Shown here: positions 7,586 to 15,227 of the stretch, in pieces
Position numbering within the stretch: the first letter of the stretch is position 1
How the letters are laid out: each line of letters begins with the position of its first letter
NCBI GenBank assembly: GCA_913057765.1
Contig: CAJXPH010000006.1
Coordinates: 1 to 28,183, forward strand
Length of the DNA: 28,183 nucleotides
Direction: 5' to 3'
From: an uncultured Campylobacteraceae bacterium
Lineage (GTDB): Bacteria; Campylobacterota; Campylobacteria; Campylobacterales; Arcobacteraceae
Notes under the pieces: generated by a model
What the model was told of the DNA's origin: nothing
Seen by the model: the letters and a program-made list of their open reading frames with translations, nothing else
The model's database searches: none
Made by a program: the position numbers and the translations under genes

Positions 7586-9277
7586 GTGAAAAATAGCTCA
7601 CTATTTATTGTTTTACAAAGAATGCGAAAGCCATTCTTAGTAATTACTATTACATATACGATTGCTATTGTTGGACTCCTTCTTATACAAGGAGTTGATG
7701 ATAATGGCAACCCTTATCAAATGAGTATATTTGATGCTTTTTATTTTGTAACATATACTGCTTCAACAATAGGATTTGGTGAAACTCCTTATGCCTTTAC
7801 TTATGCTCAAAAACTTTGGGTGAGTTTTTCTATATATGTAACAGTACTTGGGTGGTTTTATGGTATTGGTACACTTGTAACTTTACTTCAAGATAAACTA
7901 TTTATACGTGAAATGGAAAAAGCAAAGTTTAGAAGACAAGTAAAAGGTTTAAAACAAAAATTTATTATTATCCTAGGATATAATCAAATTACGAGTGAAA
8001 TAATAAATAGAGCAATTGATCAAGAAATAAGAACAGTTGTAATTGAAAAAAATGAAAATAGAGCAAATAATTTAAGACTTGAAAACTTTACTCCTACAGT
8101 CCCGGTTTTAGTTGCAGATGCATATACTCCAGCTGCTTTAGAAGATGCAGGAATAAAAAAGTTTAATTGTAAAGGCCTTGTATCTATTTTTGAAGATGAC
8201 TCTTTAAATCTAAGAATTGCTTTGACTTCAAAACTTTTAAATCCTTATGTTAGATTAGCAGTTAAATCAACAACAAATAACCATACCGAAAATTTAAAAG
8301 ATTTAGATGTAGAAATTATTGCTAATCCTTTTTCTATAATATCTAGTGAAATAGCAATGGCCTTAAATGCCCCAAGCTTATTAAAGCTAGAAAAATGGGT
8401 GTATAAAATTGATAATTTAAATGCAACACTTCCTTCTTTTCCTCAAGGTAAATATATAATTTGTGGATATGGACGAATGGGACAACATATTTATTCAAGT
8501 TTAAAACAAGATAATGTTGAAGCAGAATTTGTTGAAATGGATAAATCAAAAGTAGGTACTTTTGCAGCTGATGAAATGATGAATATTACTTATGGAAATG
8601 CAGATGATAAAGATTTACTTTTAAGTGTTGGAATAGAAGAGGCAGTAGCAATAATATCTGCTACAAATGATGACACAACAAATCTTTCAATTTTAGCAAC
8701 TGCTAAAAAATTGAATCCTGATATTATGACAATAGCACGTGAAAATGAAATGGAAGACTTCTCTATTTTTGAAAATGCAAAAATAGACCATATTTTTATG
8801 CCTTCTAGGATATTAATCAATAAAACAACAAATGCTTTGATAAGTCCTTTATCTGATAAGTTTATTAGACTCATATGTAGAAAAGATAACAATTGGGCTT
8901 CTTTATTAGTAAAAGACTTGATTCAGAATGTAAATGAAGACCCTTTATTATATGAATTAAGAATAGACGAGAAACATGCTGTTGAGATTGTAAAAGCTTT
9001 AGATGATGATAAAGAAATTAATTTAGAAATATTTACACGTTCTTTATATAATAGAGAGCAAAAAAACAATGTAATACCTTTACTTCTTCAACGAGAAGAT
9101 GAAGTATTACTTCTTCCTTCTTTAGATATAATTCTAAAAGAAAATGATGAAATACTTTTTGCTTGTGATGAAAATGCAAAAAATGATATTGAATTAATCG
9201 CTGAAAATATATATGAATTTCATTATGTATATACTGGGGAAGAGAAAAAAACAATTTTTTTAAGGAAAAATAAATGA
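7586..9277 (+). CDS. Two-TM potassium channel with tandem RCK (TrkA-N) domains
   Basis: A 563-aa inner-membrane ion channel. There are two transmembrane helices (about residues 16-35 and 78-101) around a pore loop with the K+ selectivity filter TIGFG at 61-65, followed by E66. Two cytoplasmic RCK units follow. The first starts at ILGYNQITSE (~130), where the usual GxGxxG nucleotide loop is broken (G131, N133, T136). The second starts at ICGYGRMGQH with an intact GYGRMG (294-299) and an acidic residue cluster at the end of the second strand. A TrkA-C-like segment ends the protein. The start is GTG with AAGG upstream. The stop overlaps the kdsA start (ATGA). It is likely to gate K+ in response to a ligand bound in RCK2. 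Confidence 0.9.
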   Translation: MKNSSLFIVLQRMRKPFLVITITYTIAIVGLLLIQGVDDNGNPYQMSIFDAFYFVTYTASTIGFGETPYAFTYAQKLWVSFSIYVTVLGWFYGIGTLVTLLQDKLFIREMEKAKFRRQVKGLKQKFIIILGYNQITSEIINRAIDQEIRTVVIEKNENRANNLRLENFTPTVPVLVADAYTPAALEDAGIKKFNCKGLVSIFEDDSLNLRIALTSKLLNPYVRLAVKSTTNNHTENLKDLDVEIIANPFSIISSEIAMALNAPSLLKLEKWVYKIDNLNATLPSFPQGKYIICGYGRMGQHIYSSLKQDNVEAEFVEMDKSKVGTFAADEMMNITYGNADDKDLLLSVGIEEAVAIISATNDDTTNLSILATAKKLNPDIMTIARENEMEDFSIFENAKIDHIFMPSRILINKTTNALISPLSDKFIRLICRKDNNWASLLVKDLIQNVNEDPLLYELRIDEKHAVEIVKALDDDKEINLEIFTRSLYNREQKNNVIPLLLQREDEVLLLPSLDIILKENDEILFACDENAKNDIELIAENIYEFHYVYTGEEKKTIFLRKNK

Positions 9278-10071
9278 TTATATTAACTGGACCATGTGTT
9301 CTTGAAGATAGAGATACTGTAATGAGAATTGCAGAAAAACTAAAACCATTAAGTGAAGATAAAAGAGTTGAATTTTATTTTAAAGCATCATTTGATAAAG
9401 CTAATAGAACAAGTTTAAGCTCATATAGAGGCCCAGGACTTGAAGAAGGCTTGAAATTGTTTCAAGAAGTGAAAGAACAATTTGGTTATAAATTGGTAAC
9501 GGATATTCATGAATCGTATCAAGCTGCACCTGCTGCTGAGGTTTTAGATATTTTACAAATACCTGCTTTCCTTTGTAGACAGACAGATTTACTTGTTGCT
9601 GCTGCACAAACAAATTGTACTATTAATATTAAAAAAGGTCAGTTTTTAGCTTCTGGAAGTATGATTCATCCAGTGGAAAAAGTACTTAAAACTAGAGGTA
9701 TTGATGAAGTAAATTATCAAACTTCTAAAGATAATGGAGTTTGGCTTTGTGAAAGAGGAAATACCTTTGGATATGGAGCATTAGTAGTTGACATGAAAAA
9801 CTTAATTGCTATGAGAGAATATGCTCCTGTAATTTTTGATGCAACTCACTCTGCACAAGTTCCAAGTACAGGCGGAACAACAGGTGGAAATAGTGCTATT
9901 GTTCCAAGTCTTGCAAAAGCCGCTGCTGCAGTTGGTGTTGACGGCTTCTTCTTTGAAACACACTTTGATCCTTCAATTGCCTTAAGTGATGGTCCAAATA
10001 TGCTTCAAACTGATGATTTGTATAAAACAGTGGATGATATTTTTGCTATTCAAGAAGCACTTAATTATTAA
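9274..10071 (+). CDS. kdsA: 3-deoxy-D-manno-octulosonate 8-phosphate synthase KdsA (metal-dependent type)
   Basis: Condenses arabinose 5-phosphate with PEP to KDO 8-phosphate for the inner core of lipopolysaccharide. The 265-aa length is normal. The N-terminal motif GPCVLED has cysteine at position 8, where metal-independent enzymes such as E. coli's have asparagine. With H192 (DATHS), E228 (FFETHFDP) and D239 (LSDGPN) it completes the four-residue metal site of the metal-dependent class. Other family marks are FKASFDKANRTS and PSTGGTTGG. The ATG overlaps the channel stop as ATGA, with AAGGA eight bases before it, so expression is coupled to the channel. A hairpin follows the stop at once. 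Campylobacter has kdsA-ribH-nusB-pyrF in the same order. Confidence 0.97.
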   Translation: MIILTGPCVLEDRDTVMRIAEKLKPLSEDKRVEFYFKASFDKANRTSLSSYRGPGLEEGLKLFQEVKEQFGYKLVTDIHESYQAAPAAEVLDILQIPAFLCRQTDLLVAAAQTNCTINIKKGQFLASGSMIHPVEKVLKTRGIDEVNYQTSKDNGVWLCERGNTFGYGALVVDMKNLIAMREYAPVIFDATHSAQVPSTGGTTGGNSAIVPSLAKAAAAVGVDGFFFETHFDPSIALSDGPNMLQTDDLYKTVDDIFAIQEALNY

Positions 10072-10073
10072 TA

Positions 10074-10100
10074 AATAAGAGGATCTATTCTCCTCTTATT
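10074..10100 (+). terminator. Hairpin terminator after kdsA
   Basis: AATAAGAGGA and TCCTCTTATT form a perfect 10-bp stem around a 7-base loop, starting two bases after the kdsA stop codon. The tract downstream is AT-rich but is not a clean T-run, so termination efficiency is uncertain. The position and the new promoter downstream support an operon end here. Confidence 0.65.
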
Positions 10101-10167
10101 AAATTTATAAAACAATACTTACCTTACTTCAAAATAACACAATTTAATAAACTAATCAATATTTAGA

Positions 10168-10173
10168 TATAAT
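10168..10173 (+). promoter_or_regulatory. -10 promoter element of ribH-nusB-pyrF
   Basis: A perfect TATAAT, preceded by TTTAGA and followed by CGCAAAA, lies about 65 bases before the ribH start in a 166-bp spacer after the kdsA hairpin. This is the strongest vegetative-promoter look-alike in the window. Its AT-rich upstream flank without an obvious -35 fits Campylobacterota promoters. Confidence 0.65.
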
Positions 10174-10237
10174 CGCAAAATATAAATAAATAATAATAGG
10201 TAATTTTTTGTAATTGCTTATTCTTTTGGAGAAATAA

Positions 10238-10720
10238 ATGAATATTATTGAAGGTAATTTAAGACTAAATGGTAATGAGAAAATTGCTGTAATTAATGGT
10301 AGATTTAATCATATCATTACTGATAGACTAGTTGAAGGTGCACAAGATGCATTTAAAAGACATGGTGGAAATATAGAAAATTTGGATTTAATTCTTGTGC
10401 CTGGTGCATTTGAAATTCCTTTTGCTTTAGATAAAGCGTTAGCTAGTGGTAAGTATGATGCTATATGTTGTGTTGGTGCAGTTATTCGTGGGGCAACACC
10501 TCATTTTGACTATATCTCAGCTGAAGCTACAAAAGGTATTGCAACAGTTGCTTTAAAATATGGAAAACCTGTTTCAAATGGTGTTTTAACTACTGATACA
10601 ATTGAGCAATCTATTGAAAGAGCTGGTTCAAAAGTAGGAAATAAAGGTGCTGAAGCAATGGTTACTATTATTGAAATGTTAGATTTATACTCTGAGATGG
10701 AGACTAAACTTGGCAACTAG
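10238..10720 (+). CDS. ribH: 6,7-dimethyl-8-ribityllumazine synthase
   Basis: Penultimate enzyme of riboflavin synthesis: it condenses 5-amino-6-ribitylaminouracil with 3,4-dihydroxy-2-butanone 4-phosphate and assembles into multimeric cages. The 160-aa length is normal. Family motifs are GRFNHIITDRL near residue 21, VPGAFEIP (54-61), and AVIRGATPHFDYIS with the catalytic H89. The start ATG has GGAGAAATAA just upstream. The 3' end overlaps nusB by 11 bases, the nusB ribosome binding site lying within ribH codons. FMN from this pathway would serve the flavoprotein encoded upstream at 5456, but such a link is only circumstantial. Confidence 0.96.
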   Translation: MNIIEGNLRLNGNEKIAVINGRFNHIITDRLVEGAQDAFKRHGGNIENLDLILVPGAFEIPFALDKALASGKYDAICCVGAVIRGATPHFDYISAEATKGIATVALKYGKPVSNGVLTTDTIEQSIERAGSKVGNKGAEAMVTIIEMLDLYSEMETKLGN

Positions 10721-11105
10721 AACTCAAGCAAGAGAATCAGTAATAGGTTTATTATACGCATATGATTTAGGAAATGTAGGTATAGTTAAATTTGTTGATG
10801 AAATTTTAGAAGATAAAAAAATTAGAAATAAACAAAAAGAGTTTGCTTTAGACCTATTTAATGGTGTTGTAGAGAATATTGAAAATATTGATAAAGAACT
10901 TATTAGCCATTTAAATCAAGGTGGGATTAAAGATATAGGAAGTGTTGAAAAATCAATTTTAAGACTTGCAATTTATGAAATTTCATCAAAAGACTTAGAT
11001 AAAGCAATTGTTATTAATGAAGCTATAGAACTATCAAAAAGACTTGCATCTGATGGTGCTCCAAAGTTTATAAATGGAGTTTTAGATAAAGTTAATAAGG
11101 CTTAA
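10710..11105 (+). CDS. nusB: Transcription antitermination factor NusB
   Basis: An RNA-binding all-helical protein that, with NusE (S10), forms the antitermination complex on boxA of rRNA operons. The 131-aa protein begins ATRTQARESVIGLLYAYDLG, the usual NusB N-terminus, and has the family block VEKSILRLAIYEI plus VINEAIELSKRLASDGAPKF near the C-terminus. The start is TTG, supported by GGAGA (10699..10703) six bases upstream and by the conserved N-terminus. It overlaps the end of ribH by 11 bases. The ribH-nusB pairing is widespread in bacteria. pyrF follows three bases after the stop. Confidence 0.95.
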   Translation: MATRTQARESVIGLLYAYDLGNVGIVKFVDEILEDKKIRNKQKEFALDLFNGVVENIENIDKELISHLNQGGIKDIGSVEKSILRLAIYEISSKDLDKAIVINEAIELSKRLASDGAPKFINGVLDKVNKA

Positions 11106-11108
11106 TAA

Positions 11109-11804
11109 ATGAGTGCTATGAAACTTTGTGTATCATTAGATTTACCTAGTGCAAAAGAAAATCTTGCATTAGTTGAACAAATAAAAGATTTTGATGTATG
11201 GTTAAAAGTTGGATTTAGATCATATATTAGAGATGGAAAAACTTTTTTAGAAGATATAAAAGCTATTAATCCTAATTTTAAAATATTTTTAGATTTAAAA
11301 CTTTATGATATCCCGAATACGATGGCTGATGCTGCTGAAGAGATTGCAAACTTTGGGCTTGTAGATATGTGTAATGTGCATGCAAGTGCAGGGGAACGAG
11401 CTATGAAAACAGTTATGGATAGAATCAAAGATATTCCTAATAAACCAATAGTAATAGCGGTTACTGCATTAACTTCATTTGATAATGATGAATTTAAAAC
11501 TATTTATAATGAAGATATAAAAACGAAAGCTACAAAGATGGCAATAGATACTTATAACTCTGGTGTTGATGGTGTAGTTTGTTCTGCTTTTGAGAGTTTA
11601 GATATAAAAAAGAATACTTCAAATGAATTTATAACTTTATGTCCTGGAATTAGACCTTTTGGTGAAGATTCTGGTGATCAAAAAAGAGTTGCGGATATTC
11701 CATTTTCAAAAGAAAATTTAGTTGATTTTATTGTAGTGGGTCGTCCGATTTACAAATCAGAAAATCCAAAAGAAGTTGTGAAGAAGATTTTAGAGAATAT
11801 TTAA
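11109..11804 (+). CDS. pyrF: Orotidine 5'-phosphate decarboxylase
   Basis: Last step of UMP synthesis, decarboxylation of OMP. The 231-aa barrel protein shows D11 in VSLDLP, the signature FLDLKLYDIPNT with catalytic D62, K64 and D67, and the phosphate-binding C-terminal segment FIVVGRPIYKSENP. The start ATG at 11109 is preferred over the in-frame ATG at 11118 because AAGG (11097..11100) lies eight bases upstream. It is the last gene of the ribH operon. Its stop codon overlaps the stop of the convergent diguanylate cyclase gene by four bases, inside a shared hairpin. Confidence 0.96.
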   Translation: MSAMKLCVSLDLPSAKENLALVEQIKDFDVWLKVGFRSYIRDGKTFLEDIKAINPNFKIFLDLKLYDIPNTMADAAEEIANFGLVDMCNVHASAGERAMKTVMDRIKDIPNKPIVIAVTALTSFDNDEFKTIYNEDIKTKATKMAIDTYNSGVDGVVCSAFESLDIKKNTSNEFITLCPGIRPFGEDSGDQKRVADIPFSKENLVDFIVVGRPIYKSENPKEVVKKILENI

Positions 11805-11810
11805 TTCTCT
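11792..11810. terminator. Shared hairpin at the pyrF / diguanylate cyclase convergent ends
   Basis: AGAGAAT and ATTCTCT form a 7-bp stem with a 5-base loop (ATTTA) that contains parts of both stop codons. On the plus strand it is followed by a T-rich tract (cttcttctttta). It is a modest candidate for a bidirectional terminator. The stem has few GC pairs, so confidence is limited. Confidence 0.5.
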
Positions 11811-13309
11811 TCTTCTTTTACCGTATTATTTCTACCATTATTTTTAGCTTCGTAAAGTAACTTATCCACTCTTTTTAAAATAGAAAATAAATTATCATCT
11901 TTTTTCAATTTAGCACAACCAATACTTATCGTTAAGTTTATACGATAAGTATCTATTTTAATCCTTTGTGCATGTAGTCTTATCCTCTCAGCTAAAATAT
12001 AAGCATTGTCCAAATCTGTATTTGATAAGGCTATTAAAAATTCCTCTCCTCCATATCTAGCAACTACATCACAATTTCTTGTGTTTTTTTTGAATAATTT
12101 TGATATTTCTTTTAAAACTTTGTCTCCAACTTGATGTCCATACTTATCATTAACATGTTTAAAATAATCAATATCAATTAGTAAAAATGCTAGCTTTTGG
12201 TTATATCTTATACTAGTATTAATTAGTGTAGTAATCTCTCTTTGCATAGCTCTACGGTTGAGTAGTTTTGTAAGTGGATCTGTATTTGCAAAATACTGTA
12301 CTTTTGTTAGTATTAATCTAAGATATAAGGCAATAAATGAAATTAAGAGTAATAAAAAAATTATAGTGATTTTTCCAGAACTTTTGTAAAAAGCTTCCTT
12401 TCTTATATCGAATTCTTTTATATTAAGTAATAAGTTAACTTCATTTGCAACGATTGGTACAAAAATACTATTTTTATTTATTTTAAATATTTTATCCCCT
12501 AATTCAAAGTCTGTATTACTTGCAAGTATTTGATTTTTTTCATCAATTAAATAAGTTTCTCCAATTAATACATCTTCAGGAAGTAAATGAGTAAGAGTAT
12601 TTAATCCAATATCAATAGATACAATACCTTGAAAAATATCATTTTTATGAATAGGCATTGATAATGTAGTCATTAATCCTTTTCCTGCTCCATCTTTGTA
12701 TAAGTCGGTTATGATTAAATTTGATTCAGGGTTGTTTTTAGGAATTGCTTCAGTCCAAAAAGCATTTTGATATTGTTCTTCTAGATTTTTGTCATCTTTA
12801 AAATCATAGTTTGGAGAAATATATATAAAATCATTTTTTGAAGTATAATAAACCCACTTTAGATCAGGTATTATTTCCATTGATGCATTAAATATTGATT
12901 TTAGATGTAATGCAGAATTAATTTCATGTATTTTTTCTTTTCCAAATTCTTGAGGGTTTCCTATACCTACAATAGTACTTAGATCTATAGAGTTTATTCC
13001 ATAGAAATTCATAATTTTATAGAGATTCTTTTTTTTGTCATATTTAATAGTATTAAAAGCAGGATGCATTATGCTTTCAAATGCTTCAATATTTAATTTG
13101 TCTTCAATTGTATATTTTAATGAATAAATTAATGCTTCAGATGTTTGAAAGTATTCTTTTATATTTAATGATTTATTTACAAGTTCATATTCAATATTGA
13201 CTTTAATCTGTTTTATTTCATTTTTGTATATTGAATAAGAGGTAATAAAAAAGATCGTTATAAGACTTATTATTAGTAAAGGAGCTATTTTTTTGAATTT
13301 TTTATTCAT
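11801..13309 (-). CDS. Membrane diguanylate cyclase with periplasmic sensor region
   Basis: A 502-aa protein that should make cyclic di-GMP from two GTP. TM1 is at about residues 9-27 and TM2 at about 313-334. The ~285 residues between them are presumably a periplasmic Cache-type ligand-binding region (WVYYTSKNDFIYISPN, then GIVSIDIGL), seen by pattern only. The GGDEF domain begins at DPLTKLLNRRAM, with IDIDYFKHVNDKYGHQVGD, and has the active-site variant GGEEF at 420-424, which is catalytically competent in the family. An RxxD inhibitory site (R411-D414) sits five residues before it, so product feedback inhibition is likely. The start ATG has AAAGG seven bases upstream. It is a single minus-strand gene between two plus-strand operons. 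Confidence 0.92.
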   Translation of the reverse strand: MNKKFKKIAPLLIISLITIFFITSYSIYKNEIKQIKVNIEYELVNKSLNIKEYFQTSEALIYSLKYTIEDKLNIEAFESIMHPAFNTIKYDKKKNLYKIMNFYGINSIDLSTIVGIGNPQEFGKEKIHEINSALHLKSIFNASMEIIPDLKWVYYTSKNDFIYISPNYDFKDDKNLEEQYQNAFWTEAIPKNNPESNLIITDLYKDGAGKGLMTTLSMPIHKNDIFQGIVSIDIGLNTLTHLLPEDVLIGETYLIDEKNQILASNTDFELGDKIFKINKNSIFVPIVANEVNLLLNIKEFDIRKEAFYKSSGKITIIFLLLLISFIALYLRLILTKVQYFANTDPLTKLLNRRAMQREITTLINTSIRYNQKLAFLLIDIDYFKHVNDKYGHQVGDKVLKEISKLFKKNTRNCDVVARYGGEEFLIALSNTDLDNAYILAERIRLHAQRIKIDTYRINLTISIGCAKLKKDDNLFSILKRVDKLLYEAKNNGRNNTVKEEEN

Positions 13310-13450
13310 AACCTAACCTTTGATTAGATTTTACATTTTTTTACATTAATTTAAGATAACCCAAGAATAGGGGGTTTTATAACATTTATGTATATTTTTA
13401 TTCTTTTAAATTTACTAGGCTAGTTAAGAGATTTTTAAGTACAAAGTATG

Positions 13451-13456
13451 TACAAT
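13451..13456 (+). promoter_or_regulatory. Candidate -10 element of the tRNA cluster
   Basis: TACAAT lies 19 bases before the mature 5' end of tRNA-Ser in an AT-rich spacer, a suitable distance for a short tRNA precursor leader. No clear -35 box is visible. The rest of the 165-bp spacer from 13310 holds nothing else that I can name. Confidence 0.45.
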
Positions 13457-13474
13457 CACATTCCTAATTCAGAT

Positions 13475-13565
13475 GGACAAGTGGGTGAGTTGGCTGAAAC
13501 CACATCCCTGCTAAGGATGCGTACTGGCAACGGTACCGAGGGTTCGAATCCCTCCTTGTCCGCCA
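13475..13565 (+). tRNA. tRNA-Ser(GCT)
   Basis: A class II tRNA with a long variable arm. The acceptor stem is GGACAAG/CTTGTCC, discriminator G at 13562, and encoded CCA at 13563..13565. The anticodon loop CTGCTAA reads GCT (serine codons AGC/AGU) on a CATCC/GGATG stem. The T stem is GAGGG/CCCTC around TTCGAAT. It is first of three tRNAs ahead of tuf. Confidence 0.97.
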
Positions 13566-13601
13566 CTTAAATTTTTAAGTTGAATTAGGTTTAATAAACC
13601 A

Positions 13602-13678
13602 GGGTCATTAGCTCAGCTGGTTAGAGCACTCGGCTCATAACCGAGTGGTCGAAGGTTCGAGTCCTTCATGACCCACCA
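13602..13678 (+). tRNA. tRNA-Met(CAT), elongator type
   Basis: The acceptor stem GGGTCAT/ATGACCC is fully paired, discriminator A, CCA encoded. The anticodon loop CTCATAA reads CAT on a CTCGG/CCGAG stem. The paired first acceptor base pair argues against an initiator tRNA, which has a mismatch there. An isoleucine tRNA with a modified CAT anticodon is not strictly excluded, but the body looks like elongator methionine. Confidence 0.88.
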
Positions 13679-13685
13679 CCTATAT

Positions 13686-13762
<77 letters not shown>

Positions 13763-13785
13763 TTTTTTATTTATTTATTGTTTAC

Positions 13786-13844
13786 TGGGAGCTGAGTTAT
13801 AACGCGAAATCATTTATAACTCCTAAGTTTATCTAAAACTCCCA
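13786..13844 (+). other. Nested hairpin between tRNA-Gly and tuf (terminator or structured RNA)
   Basis: An outer stem TGGGAG/CTCCCA (13786..13791 with 13839..13844) encloses a perfect 9-bp inner stem GAGTTATAA/TTATAACTC (13794..13802 with 13814..13822). T-rich DNA with two T6 tracts follows within 30 bases. It could end the tRNA transcript or be a processing signal. No known RNA family is recognised. Confidence 0.5.
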
Positions 13845-13928
13845 TTTAATGTATTTTTTAGTATTTTTTAAGTAAAATATCGATCCACAAAATATATATC
13901 TATATATTATTGTGCAATTTTTATAAAC

Positions 13929-14007
13929 AAATCCCCTCTGAATAGAGAAGCTACTGGGCTTATCTACTCAGAGGGCAATAACCAAAACAAAATTTTTAAG
14001 GGGATTT
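13929..14007 (+). promoter_or_regulatory. tuf leader with two mutually exclusive stems, one covering the Shine-Dalgarno
   Basis: Structure A: CCCTCTGA (13934..13941) pairs with TCAGAGGG (13968..13975), extended inward by TAGA/TCTA and AAGC/GCTT with single mismatches, giving a long hairpin ahead of the start. Structure B: AAATCCCCT (13929..13937) is perfectly complementary to AGGGGATTT (13999..14007), which contains the tuf ribosome binding site. The CCCT tract is used in both, so they cannot coexist. The pairing is read directly; a regulatory role is inferred. Confidence 0.6.
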
Positions 14008-14009
14008 TT

Positions 14010-15218
14010 ATGGCAAAAGAAAAATTCGAGCGAAGTAAACCGCACGTAAATATTGGTACTATTGGTCACGTTGACCACGGTAAAACTACATTAACAGCTG
14101 CAATCACAATGTGTTTAGGGCTTAAAAATGGTCAAGCAACTATGGATTATGATCAAATTGATAATGCTCCAGAAGAAAGAGAAAGAGGAATTACAATTGC
14201 TACTTCTCACGTTGAGTATGAAACTGAAACTAGACACTACGCTCACGTAGATTGTCCAGGTCACGCCGATTACGTTAAAAACATGATTACTGGTGCTGCT
14301 CAAATGGATGGTGCTATTTTAGTTATTGCTTCAACAGATGGTCCTATGGCTCAAACTAGAGAGCATATCTTATTATCTAAGCAAGTAGGTGTACCTTACA
14401 TCGTTGTTTTCTTAAACAAAGAAGATCAATTAGATGACGAAGATAAAGAAGAGATGTTAGAATTAGTTGAAATGGAAGTTAGAGAGCTTTTAGAAGAGTA
14501 TGAATTCCCAGGTGATGATACTCCAATTATTGCTGGTTCTGCATTCCAAGCATTAGAAGAAGCTAAAGCTGGTACTGCTGGTGAATGGTCTGAAAAAATC
14601 TATGCATTAATGGATTCTGTTGATGAATATATCCCAACTCCAGTAAGAGATACTGATAAAGATTTCTTAATGCCTGTTGAAGATGTTTTCTCTATCTCAG
14701 GAAGAGGAACAGTTGTTACTGGTGCTATTTCTAAAGGTACAATTAAATTAGGTGAAACTATTGAAATTGTTGGACTTAAAGATACTCAAACAACTACTGT
14801 AACTGGTATTGAAATGTTTAGAAAAGAAATGGATTACGCTGAGGCTGGTGATAACGCTGGTATCCTTGTAAGAGGAATTAAAAAAGAAGATGTTCAAAGA
14901 GGACAAGTTCTTATTAAGCCAGGTACAATTACTCCACATACTGAGTTCAGATGTGAAGTATATATCCTTTCTAAAGAGGAAGGTGGTAGACACACTCCAT
15001 TCTTCTCAGGATACAGACCACAATTTTATGTAAGAACTACTGACGTTACAGGTTCTTGTACTTTACCAGAGGGAACTGAAATGGTTATGCCTGGTGACAA
15101 TGTAGAAATGACAGTTAAACTAGTTGCTCCTATCGCTCTTGAAAAGGGAACTAAGTTCGCTATCAGAGAAGGTGGAAGAACTGTTGGTGCTGGAGTTGTT
15201 GCAGAAGTTCTAGTATAA
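14010..15218 (+). CDS. tuf: Elongation factor Tu
   Basis: The GTPase that brings aminoacyl-tRNA to the ribosome. The 402-aa length is normal. G-domain motifs are GHVDHGKT (19-26), RGIT switch I (59-62), DCPGH (81-85) and NKED (136-139), where most bacteria have NKCD; the conserved N, K and D are kept. Domains II and III follow (FSISGRGTVVTG, then GYRPQFYVRTTDVTG, ending AIREGGRTVGAGVV). The start ATG has AAGGGGA five bases upstream, and that site can be masked by the leader. No fusA or rpsL gene is adjacent; rpmG follows at once. Only one tuf copy is visible in the window. Confidence 0.99.
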   Translation: MAKEKFERSKPHVNIGTIGHVDHGKTTLTAAITMCLGLKNGQATMDYDQIDNAPEERERGITIATSHVEYETETRHYAHVDCPGHADYVKNMITGAAQMDGAILVIASTDGPMAQTREHILLSKQVGVPYIVVFLNKEDQLDDEDKEEMLELVEMEVRELLEEYEFPGDDTPIIAGSAFQALEEAKAGTAGEWSEKIYALMDSVDEYIPTPVRDTDKDFLMPVEDVFSISGRGTVVTGAISKGTIKLGETIEIVGLKDTQTTTVTGIEMFRKEMDYAEAGDNAGILVRGIKKEDVQRGQVLIKPGTITPHTEFRCEVYILSKEEGGRHTPFFSGYRPQFYVRTTDVTGSCTLPEGTEMVMPGDNVEMTVKLVAPIALEKGTKFAIREGGRTVGAGVVAEVLV

Positions 15219-15227
15219 GGATTAGTG

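Noticed and set aside
12038..12052. GGEEF as a dead variant of GGDEF.
   Set aside because: GGEEF is an accepted active form, and the substrate helix and the RxxD inhibitory site are also intact.
14415..14426. NKED instead of NKCD in EF-Tu as a damaged G4 motif.
   Set aside because: The consensus is NKxD; N, K and D are kept and the middle residue varies in bacteria.
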